This document shows, piece by piece, positions 42,667 through 50,661 of a stretch of 64,000 bases of DNA; within the stretch, counting starts at the first letter, position 1, and each line of letters begins with the position of its first letter. A model generated the notes under the pieces. The model did no database searches. It was not told the DNA's origin and saw nothing but the letters and a program-made list of their open reading frames with translations. A program made the position numbers and the translations under genes. Source of the DNA: JBFFMO01 sp041390025 (GTDB taxonomy: Bacteria > Myxococcota_A > Bradymonadia > Bradymonadales > Bradymonadaceae); the NCBI GenBank assembly GCA_041390025.1, contig JAWKQR010000016.1:61867-125866 (forward strand), given 5' to 3'.

Positions 42667-43070
42667 TTCACGATCCCCTCAATGGTGGATTTGCCGAAGC
42701 CACGTGTGGAACGCTCCATGTTGGCGAAGTCCTGCAAGGCCGAGGTGACACCCGACACACTTCCCATCCCAACCAAAGACGACAACGCCATGTAGGGCAG
42801 CATGTCGTGATAGGCGAGGTTCAAGTCGTATCCCGAGGCCTCCCACTCTCCGGGCAAAGCGATGGGCCGCAAGCGCGCGGTCCAGCTTGGACGGAATGGG
42901 TTTGGATCACCGTCTTGGTAGCTCATCTCGGAGCGTGCCATCGACCAACTACCCGTCGTGCGGTACCCAAAGGCATCGAGCGCGCCGAGCTGATTGCTGT
43001 ATTCCTTCGACATGAACATGTATTTTTGACGATCGCCCGAAAAACTTCTCGGGTCGATTGCCATAAGCAA
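42663..43070 (-). CDS. C-terminal piece of the TadG-like protein
   Basis: The 3' piece of the gene starting at 44061. Real coding begins near 43044 (DRQKYMFMSKEYSNQLG) and ends with STIEGIVK. Removing one base from the T5 run at 43040-43044 (coding strand) joins it to the upstream piece. It ends 4 bases into the next gene. Confidence 0.65.
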   Translation of the reverse strand: MLMAIDPRSFSGDRQKYMFMSKEYSNQLGALDAFGYRTTGSWSMARSEMSYQDGDPNPFRPSWTARLRPIALPGEWEASGYDLNLAYHDMLPYMALSSLVGMGSVSGVTSALQDFANMERSTRGFGKSTIEGIVK

Positions 43071-44061
43071 ACACCAAGCTCGATGTCGCGGTGTTCCAAT
43101 CGGCCGTCTTGTTAAACTTCTGGAACACCATGGGTTTGCCCTCGTCGTTCAGCTCGCTCGTGACCCATGTGAACCCGAGCGGGAAAGCCAACATGCCATA
43201 CCCATAGGCGCGGGAGGTCTTCGCACCCATCGACGAGCGATTCTTGTGGTGCAGCGAGTTTGCGAGGTGCTCCACCATGTAAGCGCCATCGCCGAGCATG
43301 TGATCCCAAAACAGGTCGCCCCAGTAACTTCCGCGTTTGTAGGGCATGCGGTCGATGACGTTTGACCCGGCGAACAACCCGCCGAGGCCCGCTCCCGCCA
43401 TGGCGGTCTTGAGCATGTTCATGATGTTGGGGATCGGACCGATCATCGTGCCGGGAGGCACAGGGAAGCTCGCCGTGGTGGTGGCGCCGTTACGCATCCC
43501 GCGTACGACCCCTTCGGAGTATGCCCACCAAGGCCCAAGCCACATCATGTAGCGTTGGTAGTTGTCCAACGCTTTGATGTCGCGCGCGTGGTAGCTTTTG
43601 CTCGCGCCGCCGCTGCCAAAGAGGCCAAGGATGTAGCTGCCTGTCAGATCGTGGAAATCCCCAATCGTCTCGACAGCCAGCATCGCGGTATTGATCGCGG
43701 CATCGATACAGATGTCAGGCCGATACCACTTGCACTTCGACCATCGCCATGCAACCCACAACACGTAGCCATAGTACATACCCATGTACATCGACTGGAT
43801 CGCGATGATCGAGCGCTTGGCGACGTTCGCGTAAGCGATCATGTTCGCCGCGCGCGCCTTGACGGACGCTTGGCTGAACGCGGCGGTATCCGCCGACGCT
43901 TGCAACTCGATCTTATCTCGCGCTCCCGAACCGGCATCGATGATGACCCATGCGAGCATCATGATGATTAAGATCGCGGCGAGCGAGAGAAGGAAAACGG
44001 CGCCATTCTCGTCGCGATGGCGAATTCTCCACGATTCAATTGACCGCATGGACCACATCAT
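42949..44061 (-). CDS. TadG-like protein, main piece
   Basis: 370 residues here, of which the last ~33 are out of frame. The N-terminus (ENGAVFLLSLAAILIIMMLAW) is the TadG/Flp-pilus-assembly hydrophobic helix, followed by VIIDAGSGARDKIELQASAD, a TadG hallmark. The rest is a long soluble part of unknown fold with WVAWRWSKCKWYRPD. TadG-like proteins anchor in the inner membrane and reach into the periplasm. The frame breaks near 43044. The gene overlaps both neighbours. Confidence 0.7.
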   Translation of the reverse strand: MMWSMRSIESWRIRHRDENGAVFLLSLAAILIIMMLAWVIIDAGSGARDKIELQASADTAAFSQASVKARAANMIAYANVAKRSIIAIQSMYMGMYYGYVLWVAWRWSKCKWYRPDICIDAAINTAMLAVETIGDFHDLTGSYILGLFGSGGASKSYHARDIKALDNYQRYMMWLGPWWAYSEGVVRGMRNGATTTASFPVPPGTMIGPIPNIMNMLKTAMAGAGLGGLFAGSNVIDRMPYKRGSYWGDLFWDHMLGDGAYMVEHLANSLHHKNRSSMGAKTSRAYGYGMLAFPLGFTWVTSELNDEGKPMVFQKFNKTADWNTATSSLVFAYGNRPEKFFGRSSKIHVHVEGIQQSARRARCLWVPHDG

Positions 44062-45041
44062 CGTGGGAAACTCGGGTTGGCCGGCAGTTGAGCCGGGAAG
44101 TCGAACTCACGGATGATCGGCAGGTAATACCCCGCACGCCCCATCACATTACGCTGCTCACCGAAAATCTCCGGAACGAGCGGCATCGCAATCTGGTGTT
44201 GGTACACCACCACCGCTCCAGACCGTCCGAGCACGGTGGCCGGAATCACGGTCGTCGCGTGGTACGCCCAGGTCAGCTTTCGCACCGAGCGCAGCCGGAA
44301 CGACGTCGAATCCAGCGAACGTGCGAGCTGCAGGTGCTTCTTGTCACCGTAGCGGATCACGCCCTGTAGGTCCTCGAGCTCAAGGATATAAACCAATGGC
44401 TCGGCGATCGCGCCTTGGTCCGAAGACAACATCGGCAACTGCTGCGCGAGCATCCCGGCGCGTGCGCTCTTCAACGTATCCGACAATAGGAAATATGGGT
44501 CGTGGAGGTAGTCACCCGGTGCCACCGGTGCCAACGACATGGCAGCCGCCACACGAGCCTTGGTGAGCATCAACGAATAGCTGGCTCCCAAGCGGTTGCC
44601 TTGAACCTCGCCCGACCATACCCAGGCTGCGCGTGCCGCCTGAAACGTCGCAAGGTTGGTCAGCACACCCGCGATGCTCGTGATCGAAAGCTGCATGATG
44701 CCCATCGAGAGCATCATCCACGCAGGCAGGATGACCAGCGTTTCGGTCATCGCCGAACCACGCGAAACTTTGACGGTTCGCAGCTTGCGCTGGCGAGCAC
44801 GCTTACGAATGAGCGTAAACGTCAGGTAGGTCAGGGCCCAGATTCCCGCAGACAAGCCAATGTGCAGCAGGATGTCCCTTGCAGAGAAGGTACGAAACTC
44901 GGGGTACTCCATCGCCAAGGCATAACCTTGCACAATCGAGGCGTCGATGAACGGCAGCGTTGTCGCCAACACAACCGCCGTGACCCCAAGAAGGTGTACC
45001 CACAACGTCGCGAATACGCGCGTCACATCGGATGCCTTCAT
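44058..45041 (-). CDS. TadE-like membrane protein
   Basis: 327 residues. ATG 45041 was chosen: GAGAGTAAG precedes it. It has an N-terminal helix pair (VFATLWVHLLGVTAVVLATTL and ILLHIGLSAGIWALTYLTF) and then a second TadE motif, RGSAMTETLVILPAWMMLSMG, so the TadE module is internal. The C-terminal ~200 residues are soluble, with FQAARAAWVWSGEVQGN. The gene heads the chain of coupled genes 45041-40839, and a sigma-54 promoter lies 38-54 bases ahead. Confidence 0.7.
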   Translation of the reverse strand: MKASDVTRVFATLWVHLLGVTAVVLATTLPFIDASIVQGYALAMEYPEFRTFSARDILLHIGLSAGIWALTYLTFTLIRKRARQRKLRTVKVSRGSAMTETLVILPAWMMLSMGIMQLSITSIAGVLTNLATFQAARAAWVWSGEVQGNRLGASYSLMLTKARVAAAMSLAPVAPGDYLHDPYFLLSDTLKSARAGMLAQQLPMLSSDQGAIAEPLVYILELEDLQGVIRYGDKKHLQLARSLDSTSFRLRSVRKLTWAYHATTVIPATVLGRSGAVVVYQHQIAMPLVPEIFGEQRNVMGRAGYYLPIIREFDFPAQLPANPSFPR

Positions 45042-45078
45042 TGTCTTACTCTCGTGATTTTTTCTACCAAACCAAACG

Positions 45079-45095
45079 AGCAATAACCGCGCCAA
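45079..45095 (-). promoter_or_regulatory. sigma-54 (-24/-12) promoter of the pseudopilin cluster
   Basis: On the minus strand, TTGGCGCGGTTATTGCT (45095-45079). The consensus is TGGCACG-N4-TTGC(A/T); only the fifth base differs (A to G), and the GG-GC spacing is exact. The predicted start would be about 27 bases ahead of the ATG at 45041. Confidence 0.65.
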
Positions 45096-45150
45096 CCCTG
45101 ATGCATCAGGGCCGACGGTGCCGGTCCGTGATCAGGTGTGCCACATTGTC

Positions 45151-46338
45151 TCATTCCGGGTCCTTTTTGCCCGAGGCCTGTCGCTCCCGTTCCTGATCGT
45201 TTCCGATCATCTCTTCAACGCTCATGCCGGCGTCGGACTCGTAGATGCCGACGTCGGCCCCGTCGATGTTGATACCCGATTGGTCCAACCGCTTGTCTTT
45301 GAGTGCCGTGTTGATCTCCGCCATGTTCTCCTCGGAGAACACGTCATCGGGATCACCGCCCGCCGCTTTGATCTCCTTGCGTATGTCGATGCCGTGGACC
45401 GACCCCGTCCTTTGCGCCTCGACCATAAACTCCAGCATACCGCGGTTGACCCCACCCTTGATGGGGCCCCGCATATCGCCGTAGAGAGCTTGTGTCTGTG
45501 CTCGCACGCCTCCCAGCTGACGCCGCGGTATCCTCGGCCAAAGCCGAAGGCATGCCGTCAAGCGCATTCTCGGCCACATTATCCCCGTAAAGTCACCGAT
45601 CCGGTTGAGCAGTTGCTCATCCCGGTGACCGCGCTCGATCTCGCGCTGAAGTTCCTGTTGCGTGAGGCGCTCGATCGCAGCATGAATAATGGTCGAAGCG
45701 TTGGCGATGGCGTTGTCCAATGCGAATGTGTGGATGCGATCACACACGGCAGACGTGGTCACCAGACCATCACTGCTGCCTTCGAGCGCCGCCGAACACG
45801 TCTGTGACCAAACCAACAACGCGTTGTCGCCGTCGGCTTCGCCGCACCCTTGCAACGAAATCGCCGTGTTGAGCATAGGTGCGGCTTCTGTCGCTTGCAC
45901 ATTCTCGACGAGCAAGCGACAGCCAAGGCTTAGGCCCCACTGCTTCATCAGAGGGGTGTTGGTCATCTTCTTGTGGATCCCTTCGGTCAGTGGCGCATAG
46001 GTCACGGTGGTCAATCCCCGGAAGAGCTCGGCGCCAACGACGGGGTCCACATTGGCGGGGTTCCCAAGAGCTTGGAGCTGTTTGAGCGGCGTAGGGTACT
46101 GCTGCGCGAACATCTCCATGGCACACACGCGAACCTCGGGTGCACTGCCGTCGTGGCAACGCGTAAGATCCGAGCCGGCATATCCGCGGTCTGCGCGCCG
46201 CTGACCTTCACGAAGTCCGGCAAAAGCTTGCAGACGTTGGGTGTGTTGGATGTGAGGATCTTGCTTTCCCACATCTGCGCGACTTCGCGACGCAACAACG
46301 CCGGGGCATCGGTACCCTCCACATCGCGCGTCAAACAC
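45151..46338 (-). CDS. C-terminal piece of a membrane-anchored protein of the Tad-type cluster
   Basis: The 3' part of the gene starting at 46799. Real coding starts near 46138 (PEVRVCAMEMFAQQYPTPL). Two compensating single-base shifts lie within (GGGG at 45583-45586 and GGG at 45512-45514, coding strand). Between them the true reading is DNVAENALDGMPSALAEDTA, not the present frame. The C-terminus is acidic and ends in Lys/Glu residues. No family is recognised. It precedes the sigma-54 promoter of the TadE chain. Confidence 0.55.
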   Translation of the reverse strand: MFDARCGGYRCPGVVASRSRADVGKQDPHIQHTQRLQAFAGLREGQRRADRGYAGSDLTRCHDGSAPEVRVCAMEMFAQQYPTPLKQLQALGNPANVDPVVGAELFRGLTTVTYAPLTEGIHKKMTNTPLMKQWGLSLGCRLLVENVQATEAAPMLNTAISLQGCGEADGDNALLVWSQTCSAALEGSSDGLVTTSAVCDRIHTFALDNAIANASTIIHAAIERLTQQELQREIERGHRDEQLLNRIGDFTGIMWPRMRLTACLRLWPRIPRRQLGGVRAQTQALYGDMRGPIKGGVNRGMLEFMVEAQRTGSVHGIDIRKEIKAAGGDPDDVFSEENMAEINTALKDKRLDQSGINIDGADVGIYESDAGMSVEEMIGNDQERERQASGKKDPE

Positions 46339-46799
46339 GTGGCGACCACGTCCGGGCGGCGAATCAGCTCGGGCAACTGAAACCGCACGGTGTCATAACC
46401 GCGCGAGACCAACGACACACAAGCAGCGTCCGCCACGGCGGTATCGGGATCCTGAATCGCGAGCATCACCGTGGACCCCGGAAGGGCACCCCCTGCATGT
46501 TGGGCGACAGCGGCTCGCACCTCGGGAAGTTCCCAAACGTACAACGGCCCACCACAAAACGCGGCGACGAGCAAAGCAGCGAGGGTTTGGCCTACGGAGT
46601 GCGTCAGCAACGCCGCGAGGACCACAAGCGGCAGCACCACAAATGCGCCATAATTCGCGAACGCCCATACCGTGCCATGCCATCCCCATGCGGTCACAAC
46701 AAACACAAGCACCGTTGCGGTCAACGCAACGGCGCTCGTGGCCCCGATCACGCCAAGCGTCGATGGGGGCTCGAAGGGCTGGGGGGATTCATCAGACAT
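46011..46799 (-). CDS. membrane-anchored protein of the Tad-type cluster, N-terminal piece
   Basis: 262 residues here. There are three N-terminal hydrophobic helices (VIGATSAVALTATVLVFVV; YGAFVVLPLVVLAALL; LAALLVAAFCGGPLYVW). A helical soluble part follows with Cys residues (DAACVSLVSRGYD and VVATCLTRDVEG). The last ~35 residues are out of frame; the gene continues at about 46138 in the piece 45151-46338. Joined, the protein is about 545 residues. The role is unknown. Confidence 0.55.
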   Translation of the reverse strand: MSDESPQPFEPPSTLGVIGATSAVALTATVLVFVVTAWGWHGTVWAFANYGAFVVLPLVVLAALLTHSVGQTLAALLVAAFCGGPLYVWELPEVRAAVAQHAGGALPGSTVMLAIQDPDTAVADAACVSLVSRGYDTVRFQLPELIRRPDVVATCLTRDVEGTDAPALLRREVAQMWESKILTSNTPNVCKLLPDFVKVSGAQTADMPARILRVATTAVHPRFACVPWRCSRSSTLRRSNSSKLLGTPPMWTPSLAPSSSGD

Positions 46800-46801
46800 G
46801 T

Positions 46802-48640
46802 CTAGCGGTACGTCACCGAGATGTTGTTTTGGAACGTTCCCAGCGCTTTGGTGCGACTGCCGCGTTTCAGGCTAAGTGCCGCCGTTCCGCTGCCTTCGCA
46901 CGCCCCTGGGTTGTTCGATTTGACCACCGTGATGACGTCGCCGACTTGGATGGCCGTTCCGAAACCAATCTCGGTGGCCCCGTTAAGGCCTGCAACCTTC
47001 GCGGAGGTCATCGGGCATGTGCTATCAGGGCGACCACGCAATGCGGTTGGCCCCGACGTCGCGTAGTAGTTGCGAGAGAGCGCGCCGTTGATCTTGCGTG
47101 TAAGGTAAACGGAGTCAACGTCGTAACCCGGGATGTCTTGGTATCCAGGTGGGCTGTTGACGTTCGTCGGCGTGATGACAAGCTTGTCGTAGAACGATGA
47201 GTCCAAACAGAACCCTTCGAAGTTCTGAGGCGGAATGATGTCGTACTTCGGCGTGGAGACCTTCTTACAGTCGTCGGCCGAACAACCGATGCTGCGCGAC
47301 CACGACCAAATGCGAAGGTCGACCTCAAACTCCAGCTTGGTCTTTGCCTGGCCGTAGAGCTGGACGGTCGCCGTGGCGCATGGATCAGGGCTCGCCGTGG
47401 TTTGAAGCGGACGGTAGACAATCTTGCCTTCGACCACGCCCATGATCTCGCCGCCGCGGAGCTTGGCCACGCCACGCGCTGCGTTGAGCGAGAATCCCAC
47501 GCCGAACTCGAACTTCGCCGAGTACTCCAGCGTCGCTTCGAGCGAGAAGCTCTTCTCGGTGAAGCGCCCGCCGGAACCGCTGATCGGCACGCGTGCGTTG
47601 GGAATCGCGTAGATGCCCGACAGACCCAAGCGTGGTTTGTTGATGTACTCAAACCCAAATGGGACGGTCTTTGTGAACTCATACTTGATGCTGCCCTTCG
47701 CAGCACCCGTGGCCTTTCCGGCGCGCTTGACGCGACCAAATGTCTCGATCCCAACGGACAAACCGGTGGCACCAAGGGGAACCTCAGCGAGGTTCTTCTT
47801 GAGGGCGGGGAAGTCGTAGTCTTTTTCGAGGAATGGCAGTTCGCGTGAGACTTCCACTTCGACCAACGCCGTGGCCGAGAATGTCGTGTCTGCCCACGCA
47901 CCCAAGCGATCGATGCAGAAATCATCGTCGGCTGGATTCAAGCAACGATATGACGAGTTGAAGCGGCCGATTCGACCTTCAAAGACACCGTTCATCGTTG
48001 CGGGGATGCGGATCTGCCCATCAAACTTGAACGTACCGGAGTTGCCCTCGTAGTCGATCGACGTCTGCTTAAACACGCGGGCGTTGACCAAGTCCAACGG
48101 CTCGTAACGCACGATGTTCCCGTATTCGTCGAAAATCGGGAAATCCTCATTGATGAGGTCTTCCGGTGTCTCGGCGAGCGGCGCGGTCGATGCCTGCCAC
48201 GGAATCTTGAAGTTACCCCACACAACGCGTGCGAGCTCGATCTCGCTGACCTGATACACCCACTGGGTCTCCTGACGATCGATGGCATCGACGATGAAGC
48301 CGTAACCGTCGACGAAAACCACGTCGTTCACGCCTACAGGCTCGAACGCATCCCAAGCCGGTGGCAGGACCGTAACGACCGGATTGTGGGGATCCGAAAT
48401 GATGAACGGCTGCACAGGCTCGGCCATCTCCCACACGTCTACGCCTGGGCGAAGATGAATGCCGTCGGGCATCTCCTCGATCTGGCCTGCAAGGTCGTCA
48501 ATGGGCAGCGTTTCCACCACCTGTGCGGGTGCGGCTGCCTGCTGGGGAGTTCCCGTCGGCTCGCCACTGTTTTCACCACAGCTCGTCAGGGACAATCCTG
48601 CCACTGCAAGCACGACCATGGACAGCAATCGCTGGCGCAT
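46802..48640 (-). CDS. large lipoprotein, unrecognised
   Basis: 612 residues. The lipobox is LTSC (Cys20), and GGAGACGCC precedes the ATG at 48640. A TPQQAAAPAQ linker follows. The rest is beta-rich with paired Cys (YRCLNPADDDFCIDRLG, GCSADDCKKV) and resembles surface-exposed domains of unknown fold. It ends one base before the start region of the pseudopilin cluster gene at 46799, so it is probably upstream in the same transcript. Confidence 0.65.
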   Translation of the reverse strand: MRQRLLSMVVLAVAGLSLTSCGENSGEPTGTPQQAAAPAQVVETLPIDDLAGQIEEMPDGIHLRPGVDVWEMAEPVQPFIISDPHNPVVTVLPPAWDAFEPVGVNDVVFVDGYGFIVDAIDRQETQWVYQVSEIELARVVWGNFKIPWQASTAPLAETPEDLINEDFPIFDEYGNIVRYEPLDLVNARVFKQTSIDYEGNSGTFKFDGQIRIPATMNGVFEGRIGRFNSSYRCLNPADDDFCIDRLGAWADTTFSATALVEVEVSRELPFLEKDYDFPALKKNLAEVPLGATGLSVGIETFGRVKRAGKATGAAKGSIKYEFTKTVPFGFEYINKPRLGLSGIYAIPNARVPISGSGGRFTEKSFSLEATLEYSAKFEFGVGFSLNAARGVAKLRGGEIMGVVEGKIVYRPLQTTASPDPCATATVQLYGQAKTKLEFEVDLRIWSWSRSIGCSADDCKKVSTPKYDIIPPQNFEGFCLDSSFYDKLVITPTNVNSPPGYQDIPGYDVDSVYLTRKINGALSRNYYATSGPTALRGRPDSTCPMTSAKVAGLNGATEIGFGTAIQVGDVITVVKSNNPGACEGSGTAALSLKRGSRTKALGTFQNNISVTYR

Positions 48641-48760
48641 CGGCGTCTCCAAAATACTTGGTTTGTCTAAATAGAGATTTTCTGAGTTCGAGCGTAACAG
48701 AACCCCGGCAGAAAGCAATGTGACATGTGTGCCTCGAAACGGCGCAAACCGCGGAAAACT

Positions 48761-48778
48761 TGGGGTCAACGGACCCCA
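48761..48778. repeat. perfect inverted repeat in the 48641-48862 divergent region
   Basis: TGGGGTC (48761-48767), AACG loop, GACCCCA (48772-48778). It lies between divergent lipoprotein genes and could be an operator or an mRNA hairpin. No T-tract follows on either strand. Confidence 0.45.
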
Positions 48779-48862
48779 GATCACCCGTTTTGGGACGAAA
48801 ACGTGCGGCGATGTCATGTGGTATCGGTTTTGCACCTACATCTGCCCACAGGAGGAGCAGCG

Positions 48863-49438
48863 ATGCGTTTTTGGATTCTGTGTCTGGCTCTTGGGGCAGT
48901 GGGTTGCGGCGATGGCCAATTGGCGATGTTGCAAGACGACGCAACCAGCAATTTTTCGGAATCGCTGCCCAGCGCGCAAAACCCACCCGCGGACGAGGAG
49001 CCCCTGCCGCCGGCGTTCACGCTTCCGCGTGAGTATGCACAGCTGCTGCCGTTCCACGTTCGCATGAAGAAGCTCGCGTCGGTGACGGGCGCGGACACGC
49101 AAGACCCCATGTTCGACCTCGTCATCCGCAACCGTTATGGCCTTGGCGACCACAACTTTGGCCAAGGCGTGGGCGCAGACCTCACATGGTCCGCCGCGAA
49201 GATGTCTGTCTGGGTGCGCGCCATGCAGCCGGTGTGCGCCTCCGAGGCCATGCGCAATCGCTATCCGAGCCTGCCCGAACACCTCAATGAACTCGCCGTG
49301 GCAGCGTACGGACGCGAGGTCAACCAAGAGGACTTGGAGCTCGTGGACGACGCCATCGCCGATGTGACCGACCCAGAGCAGCGTTATGAGGCCATCTGTC
49401 TCGCGATGCTCTCGTCCATGGAGTTCGTCGGACGATGA
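48863..49438 (+). CDS. small lipoprotein heading the CxxCH/DUF1501-like operon
   Basis: 191 residues. A strong AGGAGG precedes the ATG at 48863 and the lipobox is VGC. The sequence is helical with EYAQLLPFHVRMKKLASVTG and a C-terminal VTDPEQRYEAICLAMLSSMEF segment. Residues ~65-110 look like part of the DUF1585/1587 cytochrome-associated region of the next gene, but I cannot place the family. It overlaps the next gene by ATGA. Confidence 0.6.
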   Translation: MRFWILCLALGAVGCGDGQLAMLQDDATSNFSESLPSAQNPPADEEPLPPAFTLPREYAQLLPFHVRMKKLASVTGADTQDPMFDLVIRNRYGLGDHNFGQGVGADLTWSAAKMSVWVRAMQPVCASEAMRNRYPSLPEHLNELAVAAYGREVNQEDLELVDDAIADVTDPEQRYEAICLAMLSSMEFVGR

Positions 49439-50661
49439 ATCACACCATTGCTCTCATTGCACTCTCTCTTGGACTCTCGGCTTGCAAGGGGGAGGTGTCG
49501 CTGAACACCGATCCTGCTCCGGCCGCGACCCAAACGACACCCACGACGCCGGCAGCGACACCCACAACACCGATCAATACGGCCGACCCCGGCGTGCCGA
49601 ATGCGGCGCCAAAACTCGTGCTGAATGCCGACGACGCCACCTACTACCTGCGTTCAATCTCGCAGATGTTGGTGTCACGCCCCTTGACCGCGTCCGAAAA
49701 CGACCAGCTCCAACGCGAGGGCGGCGACGCCGTGCGCCCAATCATCGAGGCTTGGACGAGCGAACCCGGTTTTGTGGACGCCGCAAAATACATGATGCAG
49801 CAGAAGCTGAAGGCCAGCGGCGATCGCGACGGCATCGACTTCGAAGCGCCAGGCCGGCTCGTCGCGCACCTGGTCGCGAACAACCGTCCGTGGTCCGAGG
49901 TGATCACCTCCGACTACTGCATTGATGCCACTGGAGCGCAGGCAGACTGCGACTCGGGAGCCCCATACCGCGCAGGTGTGCTTACAACGCGGGCGTTCCT
50001 AGCGGGCAACGCCAGCCGCTTCAACCTTGGACGTGCGTCACGTCTGATGAAAGTCTTCGCCTGCCGCGCTTACCCCATGGAGGACACCCTTCAGCCCTAC
50101 CTCCCCAAAGAGACTCTCATCCCCATGTTCCGCGCATCCAATGCGGAGGAACAAACCGTGGAGGAAGCCAAAGGAGCATTTGGGAACGGCGACGAGTGTT
50201 ACTCGTGCCACGGCCAGTTTGGTGCGCATGCGCAGTTCTTCGTCAAGTTTGACCAGACCGGCATGTGGCGATCAGACGCAACGGGCGTTCAAGACCCAAA
50301 CGGAGAGCTTGGGCGCAGCGTTGATGGCCTGATGACGTCCCACATGGAGGATATGAGCGCCAAGGCGTTCGAGGGATCCAAAATGTTTGGCAAAGACGCG
50401 GCAAACCTTCGCGAGGCCGCTCAAACACTGGCCGAGAGCCGCGCCTTCGTCCCGTGCGCAGTGCGCAATGTGATCGAATACACGTTTGGGATGACGGATT
50501 CGGAGGGCGAAGAGATCGATCGCGAGCTGCTGTCGACCGTGGCTGCGCGTGCTACGATGTCCCAAACCGTTGACCCCACATTGGCGACCATCATCGTCGA
50601 GACGTTCACGGACCCGCGTGTCGTGGACGTCGTCATTTCCGCACGAGGAGGCCTGCAATGA
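49435..50661 (+). CDS. lipoprotein with CxxCH haem-c-type motif
   Basis: 408 residues; lipobox LSAC, then a Thr/Pro/Ala linker (about 20-50). The motif CYSCHG (near residue 246) could bind haem c. An N-terminal helical region (YYLRSISQMLVSRPLTASEN) and SEPGFVDAAKYMM are like parts of planctomycete cytochrome-type DUF1549/DUF1588 proteins. Such proteins are usually paired with a DUF1501 partner, as here. Substrate and electron acceptor are unknown. Both ends overlap their neighbours by 4 bases. Confidence 0.6.
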   Translation: MNHTIALIALSLGLSACKGEVSLNTDPAPAATQTTPTTPAATPTTPINTADPGVPNAAPKLVLNADDATYYLRSISQMLVSRPLTASENDQLQREGGDAVRPIIEAWTSEPGFVDAAKYMMQQKLKASGDRDGIDFEAPGRLVAHLVANNRPWSEVITSDYCIDATGAQADCDSGAPYRAGVLTTRAFLAGNASRFNLGRASRLMKVFACRAYPMEDTLQPYLPKETLIPMFRASNAEEQTVEEAKGAFGNGDECYSCHGQFGAHAQFFVKFDQTGMWRSDATGVQDPNGELGRSVDGLMTSHMEDMSAKAFEGSKMFGKDAANLREAAQTLAESRAFVPCAVRNVIEYTFGMTDSEGEEIDRELLSTVAARATMSQTVDPTLATIIVETFTDPRVVDVVISARGGLQ

